Shown in pieces: positions 46,069 through 55,489 of a DNA stretch of 64,000 nt; position 1 is the first letter of the stretch; each line of letters begins with the position of its first letter. Made by a program: the position numbers and the translations under genes. Source of the DNA: Flavobacterium flavigenum (GTDB lineage Bacteria; Bacteroidota; Bacteroidia; Flavobacteriales; Flavobacteriaceae); NCBI RefSeq assembly GCF_027111255.2, contig NZ_CP114285.2:4216001-4280000 (forward strand), in the 5' to 3' direction. Under the pieces are notes generated by a model. The model was not told the DNA's origin. It saw nothing but the letters and a program-made list of their open reading frames with translations, and ran no database searches.

Positions 46069-46767
46069 ATGAACAAAATCATCCAGCTAAAAGACCTCGG
46101 AGCTAAAGATTACAAAACGACCTGGGAATACCAGGAAGAATTATTCAAAGGAATAGTCGATTTGAAAATCCAGAACAGAAGGGAAGAAACTGAAATTCCT
46201 ACTCCAAATTACTTATTATTTGTAGAGCATCCGCATGTTTATACTTTAGGAAAAAGCGGTGATCTTGAAAACTTGTTATTAAACGAAAAACAGCTCGAAG
46301 CAAAAGGAGCGACTTTTTATAAAATCAATCGTGGCGGTGATATTACCTATCACGGTCCCGGGCAAATTGTAGGGTATCCGATTCTGGATCTGGAAAATTT
46401 CTTTACCGATATTCACAAATACCTGCGTTTACTTGAAGAATCAATTATCCTAACGTTGGCTGAATACGGATTAGAATCGGGCAGGAGCGAAGGAGAAACA
46501 GGTGTATGGCTAGGTGTTGGAACTCCGTTTGCCCGCAAAATCTGCGCAATGGGCGTTCGTGCATCCCGCTGGGTTACCATGCATGGATTTGCCTTAAACG
46601 TGAATGTTGATTTAGGGTATTTCGATAATATCATTCCATGTGGAATCCGTGGGAAAGGCGTTACTACTTTAAATGTCGAACTTGGTGTTGAAAAAGTGGA
46701 TGAAGAAGAAGTAAAGTCTAAAATCATAAAACATTTAGCTCGGTTATTTGAAGCTGAATTTATGTAA
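46069..46767 (+). CDS. lipB: Lipoyl(octanoyl) transferase
   Basis: The 232-residue enzyme moves octanoyl groups from acyl carrier protein to lipoyl domains of 2-oxoacid dehydrogenases. Conserved features are PHVYTLGKSGD, the strongly conserved INRGGDITYHGPGQIVGYPI, the active-site lysine in FARKICAMGVRASRW and the acyl-thioester cysteine in NIIPCGIRGKGVTTL. No lipA lies next to it. Confidence 0.95.
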   Translation: MNKIIQLKDLGAKDYKTTWEYQEELFKGIVDLKIQNRREETEIPTPNYLLFVEHPHVYTLGKSGDLENLLLNEKQLEAKGATFYKINRGGDITYHGPGQIVGYPILDLENFFTDIHKYLRLLEESIILTLAEYGLESGRSEGETGVWLGVGTPFARKICAMGVRASRWVTMHGFALNVNVDLGYFDNIIPCGIRGKGVTTLNVELGVEKVDEEEVKSKIIKHLARLFEAEFM

Positions 46768-47095
46768 ACTATTCAAAAATGATTTCGGTTTTAAATTCTT
46801 TAGTGTTTTCGGAAAAAAAGTAGTGATGTTTCCGGTAGCTGACACTCCATGGCATGATGGAAATCCTCCTAAAATAGTAATAACACCTAAGAAAGCAGTT
46901 TCTGAAATGCTAAAAGGAATCAGAAGCAACCAAAATAAAATCAGGGTTTCGAAAGTGAAGCTACTGTATTTTATTTACAGATTAGCGCCCAAATTTGCTT
47001 TCAAAAAAAGAAATAGTGTTAGCCAATTTTTATGGATACAGGATTTAAAAGTTAATTTACTGATTTGTTGCAATTCTTCCCGGTATTTTTGGTAA
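46748..47095 (+). CDS. Doubtful ORF after lipB
   Basis: A 115-codon frame overlaps the end of lipB by 20 bases. It lacks a recognisable family, has few acidic residues, and an antisense frame of about 80 codons is open opposite it, so coding is uncertain in either direction. If it is not a gene, the 46768-47147 stretch is a 380-base gap without other visible features. Confidence 0.25.
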   Translation: MKLNLCKLFKNDFGFKFFSVFGKKVVMFPVADTPWHDGNPPKIVITPKKAVSEMLKGIRSNQNKIRVSKVKLLYFIYRLAPKFAFKKRNSVSQFLWIQDLKVNLLICCNSSRYFW

Positions 47096-47147
47096 ATTTG
47101 AGATTATTCATTCTTATAATCTTCTATCAATCAAACTTGTCTGACTT

Positions 47148-47999
47148 ATGAGAAAAATTTACTTTATCTGTTTACTTTTTATTTGTAATGGGATTTTGGC
47201 TCAAAAAAAGGATAAATTATATCCGGTTACGATGTATGAAAAGATATGGCAGGAGCGTAACAGCGATGCAAGATTAAAAATAATAAAAATAATCTGGCTC
47301 GAAGACAGTACTTTTGAAGATCCTTCAGCTTCAGTAAAAGGTATTACTGCATTTAATAATGTGATTAATGAATTTTATAAAAAATATCCGGATGCTGTAT
47401 TGACCTCAGGGCCAAAAATTGTAAAAGACAATTATGTAAGCTGGGACTGGAAAATCCAGGATTCTAAAAATAAACTGATAATGGGAGGCCGTGAGTTTGC
47501 CCGATTAAACGGAAAAGGACAAATCAGTAAAATTATTAGTTTCTGGAACAAAGATGCAACCTTATCAGAGGATGATGTTTTAAAGAATCTGGAAGCTGAT
47601 AATTTGAAAGTAGTTGAAAAATATTTTGAAAGCCTTTTTAAAACTAAAGATATCAATGCGATAGCTTCTTTAATCGAAGACGGAGCAGTTTACAATCAGG
47701 CAACAGGACTTCCATACGGCGGAACGTATAAAGGTTTTGAGGAATGGACTAAAATGTTTGCAAAATCAGCTGAATTCTTTGATTATCAGATAGAAAAAGA
47801 ACCTGTTTATTTTAGTGATACTTCCAAAAATGAAGTAATTGTTTATTTTACCATCAACTGCAAGGCAAAAAAATCAGGTAAGGCACTTTCGATGCCAGTC
47901 TCCGAACATTTTGATTTGAAAAACGGAAAAATTATGGGGATCACGCCTTTTTATTTTGACACCAAACAATTTGCTGAATTCCTGAAGAGCAAAAAATAA
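47148..47999 (+). CDS. Secreted protein with two NTF2/SnoaL-like domains
   Basis: The 283-residue product has a signal peptide (MRKIYFICLLFICNGILAQ) followed by two cone-shaped NTF2-like folds: residues about 25-140 (MYEKIWQERNSDARLKIIKIIWLEDSTFEDP) and 150-275 (VVEKYFESLFKTKDINAIASLIEDGAVYNQ). Such domains serve as enzymes, binding modules or protein-protein adapters; the sequence does not indicate which. A second, single-domain relative is at 60.0 kb. It is not obviously in an operon. Confidence 0.82.
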   Translation: MRKIYFICLLFICNGILAQKKDKLYPVTMYEKIWQERNSDARLKIIKIIWLEDSTFEDPSASVKGITAFNNVINEFYKKYPDAVLTSGPKIVKDNYVSWDWKIQDSKNKLIMGGREFARLNGKGQISKIISFWNKDATLSEDDVLKNLEADNLKVVEKYFESLFKTKDINAIASLIEDGAVYNQATGLPYGGTYKGFEEWTKMFAKSAEFFDYQIEKEPVYFSDTSKNEVIVYFTINCKAKKSGKALSMPVSEHFDLKNGKIMGITPFYFDTKQFAEFLKSKK

Positions 48000-48082
48000 T
48001 GGATACTTAAATTTAAAAGATAATCAGTATTCCGTAGAATAAAAAAGGTGTCATTTTGATTAAAAAACTCAGTAAGTATTTT

Positions 48083-48751
48083 TTATAGCTCAAAAAAATC
48101 CAGTTCCAATTGCTCCGGCAAGAGCCTGAAGCTCATTCGGTGGTATTTTGTAGTTCCGTATTTTTTTATGGCTTCGCGATGTTCTTTGGTTGGATAACCT
48201 TTGTTTTGTTTCCAGTTGTACATCGGGAATTCTTTGTGAATTTCGTTCATAAATTCATCACGATATGTTTTTGCGAGAACGGAAGCTGCAGCGATGCTTA
48301 AAAACTTTGAATCACCTTTTATAATGCTTTGATTTGGAATTGATTTTAGTAACTCAATTTCAGTAGCAGAAAACTGTCTTCCAAAAGTATTTTTCAGGCC
48401 TAGTTTTGCATTCAGTGAACGATTGCCGTCAACAATGATAAACTCGGGTGTTTGTTTTAATTTCAAAATGCATTCCTGCATTCCTTTCATTGAAGCATTC
48501 AGGATATTAATTTCGTCAATTTCATCCGGATGTAAATGCGTTACGGCGAAACAAACTGCTTTTTCTTCGATAATCGGTTTTAAGGACTCCCTTATTTTTT
48601 CAGATAACTGCTTACTGTCATTTAAAAATGAGTGCTCAAAATCGGCTGGTAAAATCACAGCGGCAGCAGTAACCGGACCAGCCAGGCAACCGCGTCCGGC
48701 TTCATCGGTGCCAGTTTCGAAGACATATCCTGAAAAATTTTTCTGAAGCAT
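48083..48751 (-). CDS. rnhB: Ribonuclease HII
   Basis: The enzyme cuts RNA in RNA-DNA hybrids and removes single ribonucleotides. Start ATG 48751 gives 222 residues beginning [22 protein letters not shown] with catalytic Asp16 and Glu17; a longer frame to 48841 adds 30 unconserved residues and abuts the divergent porin. Other catalytic acids are in FIIVDGNR and the basic loop [14 protein letters not shown]. The C-terminus [13 protein letters not shown] includes QLELDF, which resembles the hexapeptide sliding-clamp binding motif. Confidence 0.95.
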   Translation of the reverse strand: MLQKNFSGYVFETGTDEAGRGCLAGPVTAAAVILPADFEHSFLNDSKQLSEKIRESLKPIIEEKAVCFAVTHLHPDEIDEINILNASMKGMQECILKLKQTPEFIIVDGNRSLNAKLGLKNTFGRQFSATEIELLKSIPNQSIIKGDSKFLSIAAASVLAKTYRDEFMNEIHKEFPMYNWKQNKGYPTKEHREAIKKYGTTKYHRMSFRLLPEQLELDFFEL

Positions 48752-48871
48752 TCTGATGCGTTTTAAAACACAAAGATTGTAAAATTTTCTGTAAAAATAT
48801 ACGTTCTCATTGTGTTTACTGAAGCGATGGTATAAATTCATGTGTTTTTTTATTTATACATATTTATAATT

Positions 48872-48879
48872 TACCTTTG
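48872..48879 (+). promoter_or_regulatory. Promoter -7 element of the porin gene
   Basis: TACCTTTG matches TAnnTTTG. Because it lies downstream of the first in-frame ATG (48842) and 43 bases before the ATG at 48923, it supports the later start. Confidence 0.5.
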
Positions 48880-48922
48880 CTTTAGCAATCATATCCAAAA
48901 ATCATTATACATACGCTATAAA

Positions 48923-50893
48923 ATGAGAATACTTTTTTTTCTATATCTGTTAGTTCTGCCTTCTTTATTGTTTTCCCAGGAAGTAACTCCTAAAAAGAAT
49001 TTAGATATGAATTCGCAATATTCAAGTATTACGGATACTGTAAAAAAGAAAAAAGCGCTTGTAGCTAAAATTGACCAATATCAAATTGTCACGATAGAAC
49101 ATGATACGACTATTGTAGATACTTCTTTAACCATAAAGAGTGCCTATAGACAAAATTACCTTAGAAGAGATAATTTTGGACTTTTGCCTTTTTCTAATAT
49201 TGGGCAAACCTACAATGTATTGCAATACAGCCTGACTGATTTTTCTCCTTATCCTGATATGGGTTTTCAGGGAAAGCATTTTAATTTTATGAGTGCCAGT
49301 GATATTCGTTACTACCATGTAGCAACACCACTGACAGAATTGTTCTTTAATACCTCAATCGGTAAGGGACAAAATGTAGATTCTTTCATTACGCTGAATA
49401 CTTCAAAAAATCTCAATTTTTTTGCTGCTTACAGAGGTTTGCGATCAGAAGGGAAATATATTAACCAGTTAACCAGTATTGGAAATTTCAGGATTGGGGC
49501 AAGTTATAATACAACGGATAAACGTTATGTTTTATATACCCATTATACCTATCAGGATGTTTTAAATGAAGAAAATGGCGGAATTACAACGGCTGAAGAT
49601 TTTGAAAGCGGGGATCCAACTTTTACAAATCGTCAGCGACTGGAGGTTTATCTTACTGATGCCGAATCTTTCTTAAAAGGAAAAAGGCTGTTTTTTGATC
49701 ATGCATTCAGGATAAATCCTAAACAAGCGAGCAATAATTTATATGTTACGCACCAGTTTAATTTTGAAAATAAATTTTTTGAATACAAACAACCTACAGT
49801 TTTATCAACAGTAGAAAATACTTTTGTAGAGCGATTTGGGGAATCTTATGTGACAAGTAACATTAAAGATCAAACCCGTTTTGAAAAACTGTATAATAAA
49901 GCAGGATTGACTTATGAAAATGTGCTGCTTGGAAAATTTAATTTTTTCATTGACGATTACCGTTCAAATTATAAATATTACCGTATTATTCTTAATAATG
50001 ACGGGAATGGAGTTGCTGTTAATGACAATTTATACAGGCAGGTTAATAATATTGGAGGGCAGTATGAATATCAGAAAAACAAATGGAACGGAAGGTTTTT
50101 ATTGACAAGATCCATTACAAAAGAAACCATTTCAGATTTAGATGCTAAGCTGAGGTATAATTTAAACGAAAAAATTCAGTTTGATTTTCGTTACCAAAAC
50201 ATAAGCAAACTTCCAAATAACAATTATGAACTTTACCAAAGCAGTTATGTACAGTATAATTGGGGGAAAGATTTTAAAAATGAAAAAATCAATTCGTTTA
50301 GCGGAAAAATTTATACACCATGGCTAAATGGCGAGGTTCAGTATTCTGTATTGAACGATCATTTGTATTTTGAAGATGTTTCAACTACGGAACAAAAAGC
50401 AAACAGAACTCAAATCGTAAATCCGGCGCAATATGGGAACATAATCAACTATATATCGGTAAAAGCAAACCGGGAATTTAAATTTGGAGATTTTGGTTTC
50501 GATAACACCTTTTTATATCAGAAGGTAACACAATCAGAACTGATTTTAAATGTCCCGGATTTTGTAACCAGAAATACTTTTTATTATTCGGCCTATTTCT
50601 TTGATAAGGCACTTTTTCTTCAAACCGGAATTATTTTTAATTACTTTACAAAATACTATGCAAATGATTACAATCCTGTAGTGGCGGAAATGTTTGTTCA
50701 GAATACTAAAAAGATAGGAGGTTATCCAACTTTTGATTTTTTCCTGAATGCAAAAATTCGCCAGACCAGAATTTATTTAAAAGCAGAGCATTTTAATTCG
50801 ACTTTTGGCGAAAGCAATTATTATTCAGCTCCAAATAACCCATATCGCGATTTTACTATCCGCTTTGGTTTGGTTTGGAATTTCTTTCAATAA
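48923..50893 (+). CDS. Putative outer-membrane porin (Porin_10 type)
   Basis: From ATG 48923 the protein is 656 residues with a clean signal peptide MRILFFLYLLVLPSLLFSQ; the 27 extra codons upstream are unlikely because they would precede the signal and the promoter. After an N-terminal linker the body is a beta-barrel with many alternating strands (TELFFNTSIGKGQNVDSF, NFRIGASYNTTDKRYVLYTHY) and ends in RFGLVWNFFQ, the aromatic terminus of outer-membrane proteins. This matches the putative porins common in Bacteroidota. Its substrate is unknown. Confidence 0.85.
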   Translation: MRILFFLYLLVLPSLLFSQEVTPKKNLDMNSQYSSITDTVKKKKALVAKIDQYQIVTIEHDTTIVDTSLTIKSAYRQNYLRRDNFGLLPFSNIGQTYNVLQYSLTDFSPYPDMGFQGKHFNFMSASDIRYYHVATPLTELFFNTSIGKGQNVDSFITLNTSKNLNFFAAYRGLRSEGKYINQLTSIGNFRIGASYNTTDKRYVLYTHYTYQDVLNEENGGITTAEDFESGDPTFTNRQRLEVYLTDAESFLKGKRLFFDHAFRINPKQASNNLYVTHQFNFENKFFEYKQPTVLSTVENTFVERFGESYVTSNIKDQTRFEKLYNKAGLTYENVLLGKFNFFIDDYRSNYKYYRIILNNDGNGVAVNDNLYRQVNNIGGQYEYQKNKWNGRFLLTRSITKETISDLDAKLRYNLNEKIQFDFRYQNISKLPNNNYELYQSSYVQYNWGKDFKNEKINSFSGKIYTPWLNGEVQYSVLNDHLYFEDVSTTEQKANRTQIVNPAQYGNIINYISVKANREFKFGDFGFDNTFLYQKVTQSELILNVPDFVTRNTFYYSAYFFDKALFLQTGIIFNYFTKYYANDYNPVVAEMFVQNTKKIGGYPTFDFFLNAKIRQTRIYLKAEHFNSTFGESNYYSAPNNPYRDFTIRFGLVWNFFQ

Positions 50894-50943
50894 AAAACGG
50901 AATTTGTTTTTTTATATTAAAGCAAAATTAAACAGATACAGAT

Positions 50944-52305
50944 ATGGACTTTTCAAATAATATTTTAGGAACCATTGGCAATACACCATTAGTCAAACTT
51001 AATAAAGTTGTTGACGGGATTGATGCTTTGGTATTGGCAAAAGTCGAAACTTTTAATCCGGGAAATTCTGTGAAAGACAGAATGGCCGTGAAAATGGTTG
51101 AGGATGCTGAAGCAGATGGACGTTTGAAACCGGGCGGAACGATAATTGAAGGAACTTCAGGGAATACCGGGATGGGACTGGCGCTTGTGGCAATCATAAA
51201 AGGGTATAAGCTGATTTGTGTGATATCAGACAAACAATCTAAAGAAAAAATGGATATTTTGCGCGCTGTGGGTGCCAAAGTAGTTGTTTGTCCTACCAAC
51301 GTAGAACCAACGGATCCAAGATCTTATTATTCGGTTTCAAAGCGACTGGCAGAAGAAACACCCAATTCATGGTATGTAAACCAATACGATAATTTATCAA
51401 ATTCCCTTGCGCATTATGAACAGACAGGACCTGAAATCTGGAAACAGACAGATGGAAAAATTACCCATTTTGTAGTAGGGGTAGGAACCGGTGGAACTAT
51501 TTCAGGAGTGGGGAAATATTTAAAAGAAAAAAATCCAAACATCAAAATTTGGGGCATCGATACCTACGGTTCTGTATTTAAGAAATACCATGAAACAGGC
51601 ATTTTTGATGAAAATGAAATCTATTCTTATATCACTGAAGGGATTGGAGAAGATATATTGCCTAAGAATGTTGACTTTTCACTAATTGATGGTTTTACAA
51701 AAGTAACAGATAAGGATGCAGCGGTTTATACCAGAAAACTTGCATTAGAAGAAGCGATATTTGTTGGAAATTCAGCAGGAGCCTGTATAAAAGGATTACT
51801 GCAGTTAAAAGAACATTTCAAACCTGATGATGTTGTAGTGGTATTATTTCACGACTCGGGAAGCCGTTATGTAGGTAAAATGTTTAATGATGACTGGATG
51901 CGGGAACGTGGTTTTCTGGATGAAAATGTAACAAAAGCAGAAGATGTGATCAAAGATCATATTGACAAAGAATTGATTGTTGTTCGTACAGAAGAATTGG
52001 TTTCGCACGCTATTGAGCGTATGCGTAAATATAAAATTTCACAAATTCCTGTAGTTGATATTAACGGATTCGTGGGTTCGGTTGATGAAACAGACCTGTT
52101 CAGAAGTTATGTTGCCGACAAAAATGTTGCCGAAAAACCGATTAAAGAAGTAATGGGGAAACCTTTTCCGATTGTGAAATTAGGTACTTCAATTGAAGAA
52201 GTTTCAAAGCTGTTTACAAAGGAAAATGATGCTGTTTTGGTAGATTTAGGAAATGGAAATCATCATATTATTACGAAATACGATATTATAGGGGCTATAA
52301 AATAA
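50944..52305 (+). CDS. Cystathionine beta-synthase / cysteine synthase with CBS domains
   Basis: The 453-residue PLP enzyme has fold-type II features: IGNTPLVKLNKV, the PLP lysine Lys44 in NPGNSVKDRMA, GTSGNTGMGLALVA, and the phosphate loop GVGTGGTISGVGKYL. Two CBS domains follow from about 335 (VVRTEELVSHAIERMRKYKISQIPVVDI and IKEVMGKPFPIV). It either makes cystathionine from serine and homocysteine or O-acetylserine to cysteine; the domain plan favours the former. It is followed by a strong terminator. Confidence 0.93.
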   Translation: MDFSNNILGTIGNTPLVKLNKVVDGIDALVLAKVETFNPGNSVKDRMAVKMVEDAEADGRLKPGGTIIEGTSGNTGMGLALVAIIKGYKLICVISDKQSKEKMDILRAVGAKVVVCPTNVEPTDPRSYYSVSKRLAEETPNSWYVNQYDNLSNSLAHYEQTGPEIWKQTDGKITHFVVGVGTGGTISGVGKYLKEKNPNIKIWGIDTYGSVFKKYHETGIFDENEIYSYITEGIGEDILPKNVDFSLIDGFTKVTDKDAAVYTRKLALEEAIFVGNSAGACIKGLLQLKEHFKPDDVVVVLFHDSGSRYVGKMFNDDWMRERGFLDENVTKAEDVIKDHIDKELIVVRTEELVSHAIERMRKYKISQIPVVDINGFVGSVDETDLFRSYVADKNVAEKPIKEVMGKPFPIVKLGTSIEEVSKLFTKENDAVLVDLGNGNHHIITKYDIIGAIK

Positions 52306-52326
52306 AACAGTCTTTCCGGAAATTAT

Positions 52327-52361
52327 AAAGGCATACATTCAAAACATGTATGCCTTTTTTT
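52327..52361. terminator. Bidirectional terminator between convergent genes
   Basis: AAAGGCATACAT at 52327-52338 pairs perfectly with ATGTATGCCTTT at 52346-52357, followed by a run of T. The minus-strand gene stops at 52360, so the hairpin serves both directions. Confidence 0.85.
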
Positions 52362-52566
52362 AATTATTGCTTTTTTCTTCATAATAATCAGAAACGGTAT
52401 GGTTCGAATTATCTTTTTTTGAAGTTCTGTTTGGACGATCGTTTATAAATTCTTCAACTGTTTGTATGTTTTTATTTTTCTCTGATTGCTTTTGTAAATA
52501 AAGATTTTCTATTGTGTCTTTTTCAGGACAATTATCATTATCCGGATCATAATTTTTTTCGACCAT
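52360..52566 (-). CDS. Small hydrophilic protein of unknown function
   Basis: The 68-residue frame is rich in Asn, Asp, Glu and Lys with no hydrophobic core, so it is probably disordered; it has one cysteine (NCPEKD). The segment VEEFINDRPNRTSKKDNS is reminiscent of short stress-type peptides but I do not recognise a family. It ends in the bidirectional terminator and has an AT-rich leader upstream. Confidence 0.5.
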   Translation of the reverse strand: MVEKNYDPDNDNCPEKDTIENLYLQKQSEKNKNIQTVEEFINDRPNRTSKKDNSNHTVSDYYEEKSNN

Positions 52567-52753
52567 GACTTTTAATTTTAATTATTTTTGGCTGAATTCT
52601 TAAAAGCTTCTTTAGCCATTTAAGTTGAAACTATTCTGTTAATAATGTAAAATTAAATGGATCAGTAGGCTCTTTTTTTATAAGATTGAAATCTGTATTT
52701 ATATAATTATGAGACTAATATTAAAATGGTTGTAAAAGTTTTTATCCTTGGGA

Positions 52754-53974
52754 CTAAAATAATTCCAGTTGGTTATTTGGATTAACAGGTTTTTTTTTAG
52801 GAGGTTTAGCATCGCCGAAAACAGTTTTTCCGCCATATTTATATGATTCATTCCGCTCTTTTTGAAGCAGTGCATCAAAGTTAGAGTTGGGTGTAAAACT
52901 TTCCTCAGCCTTTCTGGAAATTTCTGATAATTTCTGTATGGCATTTATTTTATCGCTGTTTCCAATTTTAGCACGGTTTATTGCTTTTTGTAAAGTGTCA
53001 ATTGTTTCGTCATAAATTTTGACAGGAACAGGAAAAGGATGACCATCTTTTCCACCGTGTGCAAATGAAAATCGGGCAGGGTCTTGAAATCTGGTCGGGG
53101 TTCCGTAAATTACTTCGCTTACTAATGCTAATGACTGAAGAGCTCTTGGCCCCATACCTTTTAAAAGTAAAAGTTCCTCAAAATCTTCCGGATGATTCTC
53201 ATGGGTTGCCCATAACATTGCTCCGAGTCTTTTCATATTGACATTTTCCATTCTGACATCATGATGTGCGGGCATTTTAAGATGTTGCATTTCTTTCATG
53301 ATTTTTGTCGGGGATTCTTTCGAAAGTTCTAAAATTCCTTCTCTTGATTTTTCAGCATTTTGTGCCGTAAGATTTAAAATCGATCCCTGATTTTCGCCAT
53401 ATATAAAAGTGTGCGGCTCATTGATAAAAGACTTCAGGTCTTGCGAATGCCAGTGATATCTTCTTGCAGTTTTAGAGTCAGGATTCATCCCTTGCTGAAT
53501 AACAGCCCATTGTCCTTTATTGTCAACAATAAAATTATGCTGGTACAATTGAAATCCGTCCTGAATGGCCGTATTGTCAACTTTTGCGGTTAGTTTGCTG
53601 CAATTTGCCAGGTTATTGCCATCAAGCCCTGTTTTTTCACCTACAAATAAAAGTTCTTTGGGGGTGAGCATAGAATGTTTGCCTTTACCACCGCAGATAT
53701 AAATGCCCAGTTCTTTTGAATGTGGATTTACAGATTTTTTTAAGGCGCCAAGTACAGAAGTTGTAATGCCGGATGAATGCCAGTCCATTCCCATAACAGC
53801 TCCAAAACTCTGGAACCAGAAAGGATTACTCAGCTTACTGATCACTTCTGATGTAGAAAATTCCATTGCAATAGTTTCAACTATTGCGAAGCCAAGTTTC
53901 GACATACGTTCGGCAAGCCATACGGGTACATGTCCATAATGCAATGGAAGATCTGCTGTTCCGGAACGTTTCAT
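52754..53974 (-). CDS. DUF763 domain protein with C-terminal clamp-type motif
   Basis: The 406-residue protein begins MKRSGTADLPLHYGHVPVWL, the hallmark of DUF763, and has GGKGKHS (about 94-100), the strongly conserved-looking RRYHWHSQDLKSF, and a helix-hairpin-helix-like segment LLLKGMGPRALQSLALVSEVIYG at about 277-299. A helical tail ends in NQLELF, a match to the QL[xS/D]LF clamp-binding pentapeptide. DUF763 is known from archaea and scattered bacteria and is uncharacterised; helix-hairpin-helix plus clamp motif point to a DNA-repair or nuclease role, which is inference. It is a single gene. Confidence 0.9.
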   Translation of the reverse strand: MKRSGTADLPLHYGHVPVWLAERMSKLGFAIVETIAMEFSTSEVISKLSNPFWFQSFGAVMGMDWHSSGITTSVLGALKKSVNPHSKELGIYICGGKGKHSMLTPKELLFVGEKTGLDGNNLANCSKLTAKVDNTAIQDGFQLYQHNFIVDNKGQWAVIQQGMNPDSKTARRYHWHSQDLKSFINEPHTFIYGENQGSILNLTAQNAEKSREGILELSKESPTKIMKEMQHLKMPAHHDVRMENVNMKRLGAMLWATHENHPEDFEELLLLKGMGPRALQSLALVSEVIYGTPTRFQDPARFSFAHGGKDGHPFPVPVKIYDETIDTLQKAINRAKIGNSDKINAIQKLSEISRKAEESFTPNSNFDALLQKERNESYKYGGKTVFGDAKPPKKKPVNPNNQLELF

Positions 53975-54055
53975 GAAAAGGGATTTTGTATGCTGTAAAA
54001 ATACGAAAAAATGTTTTTAATGTACTAAAACAGCAATTGGGCTAATTTATATGAA

Positions 54056-55489
54056 TTATTCTTTTTTTGTAAAACCTTTTCTTGTCATCTCACCCCAGCC
54101 CTTAGTTCCCCTAATTTTTTCTTTATAACCCACTAAGGCAGCATATACTGTAAGCGGATGGAAGTACAAAGGTTCTATGAAAGCGGCCAGCAGAAGCTTG
54201 AAAAAATCGGCTTGTTTTGGATATTTATGATAAGTGAACTCTTCACTAAACAGCGCTATAACTGAAAAGAACACAGCAAAGGTATAAACAAAAAGAACTA
54301 ACAATAGGAAGAAATGCCAGTTAATAAAACCAAAGAATATAAATAATAAGGTTATAATTAGTCCTATAAACTCTATGGCAGGAGCCAGAAATTCGAAAAA
54401 TGTCCAATACGGTATACTAACGATGCCCAGAAGTTTATATTTAGGGTTCAGGAACATTTTTTTGTGAATTGTAAGTGTCTCAATTGTTCCTCTCATCCAT
54501 CGGCTGCGTTGTTTTTTGAAGATTTTGAAATCTTCTGGCGCTTCTGTCCAGCAAAGCGGGTCAGGTATGTAGCTAACAGAATAGGGTAGTTTATTTTCAA
54601 CCATATATCTTCTCATTCTGACTACAAGTTCCATGTCTTCACCTACCGTTTTGGTGTCATAGCCTCCTGATAGTAATGCTATTTCTTTGTCAAACGCGCC
54701 AAACGCCCCACTGATAAGCAATAGTCCGTCAAGTCTGCCCCAGGCCATTCTCCCTAAAAGGAAAGCCCTAAGGTATTCTAAAACCTGTATTCTTGGTAAA
54801 ATAGCATCTGGTATGTGTACTTCAACAAGGCGTCCATTCCGGATAACACACTGGTTCGCTATTCTTACAACGCCGCCGGTAGCAATAATACGTTTGCCAT
54901 GAGATTCTAAAAAAGGTTTTGCTAATTTTAATAAAGAGTCTTTGTCCAGGATACAGTCAACATCGATGCAGACAACATAAGGATTTTGTGCAATATTAAG
55001 GCCTACGTTTAGAGCATCAGCCTTACCTCCATTTTCTTTATCGACAACAATCAGTTTTTTAAATGCAGAATTTCTGGAAGTATATATTCCTCTGACTTTT
55101 TTGGTTTCGATTTTTAAATCTACTTCAAATTCTGTCAGGACAAGGTCATAGGTACTAACCAGGATTTCCATAGAATTGTCCTTACTGCCGTCATTGACCA
55201 CAATTACCTCATAATTATTGTAATTTAAAGAAAGTAATGATTTTACATTTTCTTCGATAGTAAACCCTTCATTATAGGCAGGGGCAATTAAGGAAAGTTT
55301 TGGTGCAAACTCACTGGTAAGCAATACTTCGTAATCTACAAAACTGTTCTTTTTAAGATAGCTCCTTAGCGCTTTTGTAGAAAGATAAGCTAATATGAGA
55401 TAAGATGACATGATTAGGATGGCATATCCAAGTATCAGGAGTATATAAGCATCCAAAAACCATATAGTTTCACTAGTAAAAAAACTCAT
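54056..55489 (-). CDS. Membrane glycosyltransferase, family 2 (processive type)
   Basis: The 477-residue protein has an N-terminal membrane segment, a GT-A domain at about 50-290 (LSLIAPAYNEGFTIEENVKSL, VIVVNDGSKDNS, DGG-type VDKENGGKADALNVGL, DxD in CIDVDCILD), the processive-synthase Q-x-x-RW motif in KKQRSRWMRG, and about four C-terminal membrane helices. It resembles PgaC/IcaA/BcsA-type synthases that build and export polysaccharide. It overlaps the HEAT-repeat gene upstream by four bases and is the last gene of the kinase operon. Confidence 0.92.
   Translation of the reverse strand: MSFFTSETIWFLDAYILLILGYAILIMSSYLILAYLSTKALRSYLKKNSFVDYEVLLTSEFAPKLSLIAPAYNEGFTIEENVKSLLSLNYNNYEVIVVNDGSKDNSMEILVSTYDLVLTEFEVDLKIETKKVRGIYTSRNSAFKKLIVVDKENGGKADALNVGLNIAQNPYVVCIDVDCILDKDSLLKLAKPFLESHGKRIIATGGVVRIANQCVIRNGRLVEVHIPDAILPRIQVLEYLRAFLLGRMAWGRLDGLLLISGAFGAFDKEIALLSGGYDTKTVGEDMELVVRMRRYMVENKLPYSVSYIPDPLCWTEAPEDFKIFKKQRSRWMRGTIETLTIHKKMFLNPKYKLLGIVSIPYWTFFEFLAPAIEFIGLIITLLFIFFGFINWHFFLLLVLFVYTFAVFFSVIALFSEEFTYHKYPKQADFFKLLLAAFIEPLYFHPLTVYAALVGYKEKIRGTKGWGEMTRKGFTKKE

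Noticed and set aside
48842-48922. Earlier start of the porin gene
   Set aside because: A promoter -7 element lies downstream of it, and the signal peptide begins at 48923.
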